Origin: Malurus cyaneus samueli
Lineage: Eukaryota > Chordata > Aves > Passeriformes > Maluridae
Assembly (NCBI GenBank): GCA_009741485.1
Contig: CM019237.1
Location: 52,316,252 to 52,380,251, forward strand
Reading direction: 5' to 3'
DNA length: 64,000 bases
How positions within the stretch are numbered: position 1 is the first letter of the stretch; each line of letters starts with the position of its first letter. Shown here in pieces: positions 61,088 to 64,000 of the stretch. The translations under genes and the position numbers were made by a program. The notes under the pieces are model-generated. The model was not told where the DNA came from and made no database searches. It worked only from the letters and a program-made list of their open reading frames with translations.

Positions 61088-61600
61088 CTGGGCCGGCTCC
61101 TCCTGTGGTGCAGCAGCCCCGATCCCGCTCCTCGCCGAACCCGGGCGCGGCCGCGGCCCCGCTCCGAGGAGGAGGAGGGACGAGCCCGCGGGGCGCCCTA
61201 GACGGGGCCAGGCGCGGCGCCTCCGGCCGGGCGCCCTCCATGTCCCTGCGCGCTCTGTCCCCCCGCGCTCGCGCTGCGGGGGGGGCCCGGGCTCGCGGGA
61301 GCGCGGGGCCCGGTCCGGCCTGCGCGCCGGCGCCCGCGGGGTGGGAGAGGCGGCCGGAGCCCCCCCCGCTCCGCCCCCCTGAGCCCGCGGGGGCCCCGCC
61401 GCGCCACGGGCGCGCCGGCACCGCGGCTCCCCCGGGGGAGCGCCCGGCCCCTGTCCGCACCTCCCCGGGCCACAGCGCCCGGCCGGGTTCACTGCGCCCA
61501 ACATGCGAAGCCGCCACCGGCCCCGCTCGCACTCGGATCCCGCCTGGGCACGGACGCCCCGCCCGGCCCCTGCGCTCCCCGCACGGCTCGGGGGAGGAGC
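61088..61600 (-). other. INTS13: INTS13 non-coding first exon (5' UTR), start approximate
   Basis: The 3' boundary is the donor CAG|GTGAGA at 61088/61087. The transcription start is not visible but should lie below the TCTCGCGAGA element at 61614, inside the CpG island. Long GC-rich frames here are by-products of composition: the INTS13 start codon lies downstream. Confidence 0.6.
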
Positions 61601-61613
61601 CCGCTGGCCGCGA

Positions 61614-61623
61614 TCTCGCGAGA
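61614..61623. promoter_or_regulatory. TCTCGCGAGA core promoter element, INTS13 side
   Basis: Perfect palindrome TCTCGCGAGA. This CGCG motif is a known activating element of vertebrate CpG-island promoters, bound by BANP and also linked to ZBTB33. Its place at the island edge suits the INTS13 promoter. Confidence 0.8.
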
Positions 61624-61665
61624 ACTCGGTGGCGGCCTGTGGGCGGACCTGCGGGGGTGCCGTGT

Positions 61666-61675
61666 TCTCACGAGA
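61666..61675. promoter_or_regulatory. Imperfect TCTCGCGAGA-like element (TCTCACGAGA)
   Basis: One mismatch from the palindrome, consistent with decay by CpG deamination. Its 3' flank CGAGATCTG is shared with the element at 62469. Confidence 0.55.
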
Positions 61676-61700
61676 TCTGCGGGCGCAGCGCACACACCTA

Positions 61701-62100
61701 GGGGCGGGAGAGCCGTGTTTTATTTCGGTTTAAGAAGGAATTCTGTGCTCTAACGTGCACATAGAAGGCTCCCCGGTCATCGAAACTTCACACTATTTAT
61801 GCACTTTAACAAGCATCAGCGTACATGGGTTGCAAGTAGTAATTTGTCTATTAATGAGTACTCAACCCTGTTCATTGAGTGTATCTCTGGTTTCCGCTCA
61901 TGAGTGTGCACGTGGAGTTCTCTCCATTTGAGTCTGGAGTGTTTTTAGTAGGGAGTCGGTGGTCGCGGTCGCCCACTGCCGGAATTAACTGTTTCCCAGT
62001 TAGTCCTCATTCCTTCTAACTTTACTTCTGATAGCTGTCGGCCACAATGCCGTTCATTTTGTGACTGTCTTCCTTTTTTCTTACAGGATTACACAAGTTT
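61701..62100. other. Spacer between divergent promoters
   Basis: About 400 bases of ordinary composition between the INTS13 island and a CR1 copy. Nothing recognised. Confidence 0.5.
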
Positions 62101-62345
62101 ATGATTATAGATTCCCACAATGCCTTGGCATGGAAGGGACCTTAAAGCCCATCTAGTTCCACCCCCTGCCACGGGCAGGGACACCTTCCACTATCCCAGG
62201 GTGCTGAGAGCCCCATCCAACCTGGCCTTGGACACTGCCAGGGATGGGGCAGCCACAGCTTCACTGGGCAACCTGTGCCAGGGCCTCACCACCCTCACAG
62301 GGAAGAACTTCTTCCTAAAAGCAAATCTAAACCTACTCACAATGC
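62101..62345 (-). mobile_element. CR1 LINE 3' fragment inserted between INTS13 and FGFR1OP2 promoters
   Basis: Starts 'gattatagattcccacaatgccttggcatggaagggacctt' and follows the CR1 tail through 'ccaccccctgccacgggcagggacacc' and 'ctgtgccagggcctcaccaccctcacagggaagaa'. Well preserved, so the insertion is fairly recent. Confidence 0.95.
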
Positions 62346-62468
62346 AATTGCTTAATCCTACGTGTCCTGCTAGAGCTGCTGATGAACAATTTAACACAAA
62401 TCCCGAGGTTAGGCTCAGAGCCCTGCTCAGATCTGCAAGACTCAGATCTACGCGTGGGCGCGGTGTCC

Positions 62469-62478
62469 TCTCGCGAGA
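62469..62478. promoter_or_regulatory. TCTCGCGAGA core promoter element 1, FGFR1OP2 side
   Basis: Perfect palindrome, followed by TCTGGGG. Confidence 0.8.
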
Positions 62479-62508
62479 TCTGGGGCCGCTGGCCGTGGAG
62501 GGGCATCC

Positions 62509-62518
62509 TCTCGCGAGA
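62509..62518. promoter_or_regulatory. TCTCGCGAGA core promoter element 2, FGFR1OP2 side
   Basis: Second perfect palindrome exactly 40 bases downstream of the first. Confidence 0.8.
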
Positions 62519-62539
62519 GTGGAGCGAAGCCGGGTGCCG

Positions 62540-62661
62540 CCCCCGCCCCAAGGCGCCCCCTGGCGGGGAAGGGACACGCCGCCCGCCCCTCACGCCGCCA
62601 TTTGACATCGGTCGCGGCCGGTCCGGGCTCACCCCCGGCGCGGCCGGAGTCCCGGGCATGA
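62540..62661 (+). other. FGFR1OP2: Probable FGFR1OP2 first exon (start approximate)
   Basis: Assigned from position: in human, FGFR1OP2 is the divergent neighbour of INTS13. Here a CpG island with rightward promoter signals ends in a strong donor, GTGAGT, directly after CGGGCATGA. If that ATG is the start codon, the exon would code only Met and the first base of the next codon. This would fit the MSC... start I recall for FGFR1OP2, but the second exon is not in the window, so coding status is open. Confidence 0.5.
62594..62604 (+). promoter_or_regulatory. YY1-like site
   Basis: GCCGCCATTTG resembles the YY1 consensus that often sits at or just after transcription starts. Suggests the start of the rightward transcript is close by. 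Confidence 0.45.
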
Positions 62662-64000
62662 GTGAGTGCCGTGAGGGGTTTGGGGATATGGGGAGGGCGC
62701 CGCTGTGGCCGTCGCCAGGCGATCGGGAGCGCGGCGGAGTCGCGTTGGTACGCACCAGGGCCGGGGTGCCCTAAGGGGCGTGAAGGAGGAAGACGCCCCT
62801 TGCCCCGCCTCAACTCGCGGGCCGGGGCGGGCCAGGGACCCCTCACATGTGTCGGGTCGCGGCGGTGTCGGGACAGGTGCCAATGTCGCGCCTCAGCGTC
62901 GCGATTGTACCGCTTTTTGGGGGGAGGAAGCGACGCTCCCGGGGGTGACGCCCCCGGGGTGCCCCTGTCACAGCGGGAGTGTGGAGAGGACACCCCGGGA
63001 TCTGTCACACCGGGAATGCGGCGGTGACATCCCCGGGATGCTCCTGTCACACCGGGAGTGCGGCGGTGACGCCCCCGGGATGCTCCTGTCACGCCGGGAC
63101 CTTGGTACCAGCCTAAATTCCTTGGAATTCCTTCCAGCGTTCTGGCTCAGCGCTGCCAGACTGGTCTCTGTTGTAAACAAACCCACGAGCTGTGGGAAAA
63201 GGTGGCTTCCAGTAAGGATAAAAAAGAAAGAAGGGGCAGAAAGTTGGAGAAAGGCGGTGGTTGCATAGAGATTTTTATTATTTGATGTTGTTTTTTTGGT
63301 TTTAATTTGATAATGAAAGCCATTAGTAAATAGCAGGAAGTGACAGGCAGTGACTATGCAGTGGGAGTGTTGCTGGGTTGAGTTGTTGCTCTCCTACCTG
63401 TTGACAGGATTGCGCTAACAAGCATCTGTGCAACTGGGCATCTCTGGTAGGGCAGGGTTCAGGAGTTATTAACTTCAATTCCTGTAGTCATGCTCATAAA
63501 AAATAAATACTTGATAAGAATTCGCTTAAATCAGTTCTGTTTGATTAATTGGGTTTTTTTCATTCTAAATTGTCTGGGCTAACTCATAGGTTTAGCTCTG
63601 TTTCAGGATCAGGCAAAGGTTTTGTTTTTCACAGGCAGCCAGAGACCATTTTATGTTTCAAGGATTAGGACCAGCATCTTGCCGAAAAGGTATCATAGCC
63701 AGAATTTTTGGGGCCACTGTGAATTACCATGATACAAACAATGATTCTGCTTTTTGAGGAACAAATGCTGCGTGAAAACTGGAGCTGGCCTAAGAGGGGA
63801 CAGTCACAGCAGAATTTATGGGGCTGCTTTCCATACGTCTTCCCCAGCTCCTTCCTAGTGAAAAGGAGCACCAGTGGCTTTGCCACAAACAAACTTCTTT
63901 TCCTCTGGTGTGGTTGGGCTGAGGCAAAAACAAGAAAGTGCATGTATTAAACATATACTGTTTAAAAATTTATGTGAATGCAGACAAATTACCAGAGGTG
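62662..64000 (+). other. FGFR1OP2: Probable FGFR1OP2 intron 1
   Basis: No FGFR1OP2 coding exon was found to the end of the window. GC-rich to about 63110 with a minisatellite, then AT-rich unique sequence with only short unsupported frames. Confidence 0.5.
62947..63103 (+). repeat. GC-rich minisatellite, about four units of 37-42 bases
   Basis: Units begin near 62947, 62989, 63026 and 63068 and share GACRYCCCCGGGATGCTCCTGT-like sequence followed by CACACCGGGAGTGCGGCGGT. Units 3 and 4 are nearly identical. Each unit contains short palindromes (CCCCCGGG). It creates spurious long open frames on both strands. Confidence 0.85.

Larger units (their letters stand above)
60930..61700 (-). promoter_or_regulatory. 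INTS13: CpG island promoter of INTS13
   Basis: Dense CpG from about 60930 to 61700, covering the INTS13 first exon and its upstream flank. Contains one perfect and one imperfect TCTCGCGAGA element at its outer edge. Confidence 0.85.
62440..63110 (+). promoter_or_regulatory. FGFR1OP2: CpG island promoter of FGFR1OP2
   Basis: Second dense CpG block, on the far side of the CR1 insertion. Holds two perfect TCTCGCGAGA elements 40 bases apart, a YY1-like GCCGCCATTTG at 62594-62604 and a strong splice donor at 62661/62662. The transcript should run rightwards. Confidence 0.75.

Noticed and set aside
60842..61701. Long open frames on both strands (up to 283 codons) in the INTS13 CpG island
   Set aside because: GC-rich sequence lacks stops in many frames; the products are Arg/Ala/Gly/Pro-rich with no domain. 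The real INTS13 start codon is downstream at 59600.
62448..63268. Frames of 187 and 214 codons around the FGFR1OP2 island
   Set aside because: They span the minisatellite and CpG island, translate to repetitive Arg/Pro/Gly-rich sequence and lack any homologue I recognise.
63729..63950. 73-codon frame near the right edge as an FGFR1OP2 exon
   Set aside because: It does not match the coiled-coil start expected for FGFR1OP2 and has no matching splice acceptor.

Overview
The window looks like bird nuclear DNA. It is AT-rich and intron-rich, has CpG-island promoters, and carries at least nine CR1 retroposon fragments, the typical avian interspersed repeat, several ending in the CR1 ATTCTGTGATTCTATGA-type 3' end. 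Gene content matches the vertebrate ITPR2 - INTS13 - FGFR1OP2 block (human 12p). Which bird cannot be fixed from the sequence.

Layout. Positions 1-7638 are the start of the first intron of ITPR2 (minus strand). Its first coding exon is at 7639-7730 inside a CpG island (about 7375-8175). Positions 8200-34000 are a gene-poor interval with CR1 copies, a GATA/GACA microsatellite, poly-A and A/C-rich tracts, and one unexplained long open frame near 31.0-31.7 kb. Positions 34188-41451 (plus strand) hold a complete five-coding-exon gene for a dystroglycan paralogue of 1210 residues. Positions 44357-59600 (minus strand) hold the complete 16-exon coding region of INTS13 (Asunder), 706 residues, with a non-coding first exon ending at 61088. 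The INTS13 and FGFR1OP2 promoters are divergent CpG islands (about 60930-61700 and 62440-63110) separated by a CR1 insertion. The probable first exon of FGFR1OP2 ends at 62661 and the rest of the window is its first intron.

The most interesting object is the dystroglycan-like gene. It keeps every processing landmark of dystroglycan: signal peptide, cadherin-like domain, S6-like domain with a cysteine pair at the same spacing, a furin site followed at once by Thr-Pro-Thr-Pro (the matriglycan acceptor context), a mucin-like region, a second cadherin-like domain, a SEA domain with Gly-Ser self-cleavage site, and one membrane segment. It has a longer mucin region, a different cytoplasmic tail and extra introns. 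It lies tail-to-tail with INTS13. By human gene order its other flank is ITPR2 and then SSPN (sarcospan), another member of the dystrophin-glycoprotein complex, but SSPN is outside the window.

Splice sites and reading phases were checked by hand for all 21 coding exons of the dystroglycan-like gene and INTS13. UTR ends, transcription starts and repeat edges are approximate.
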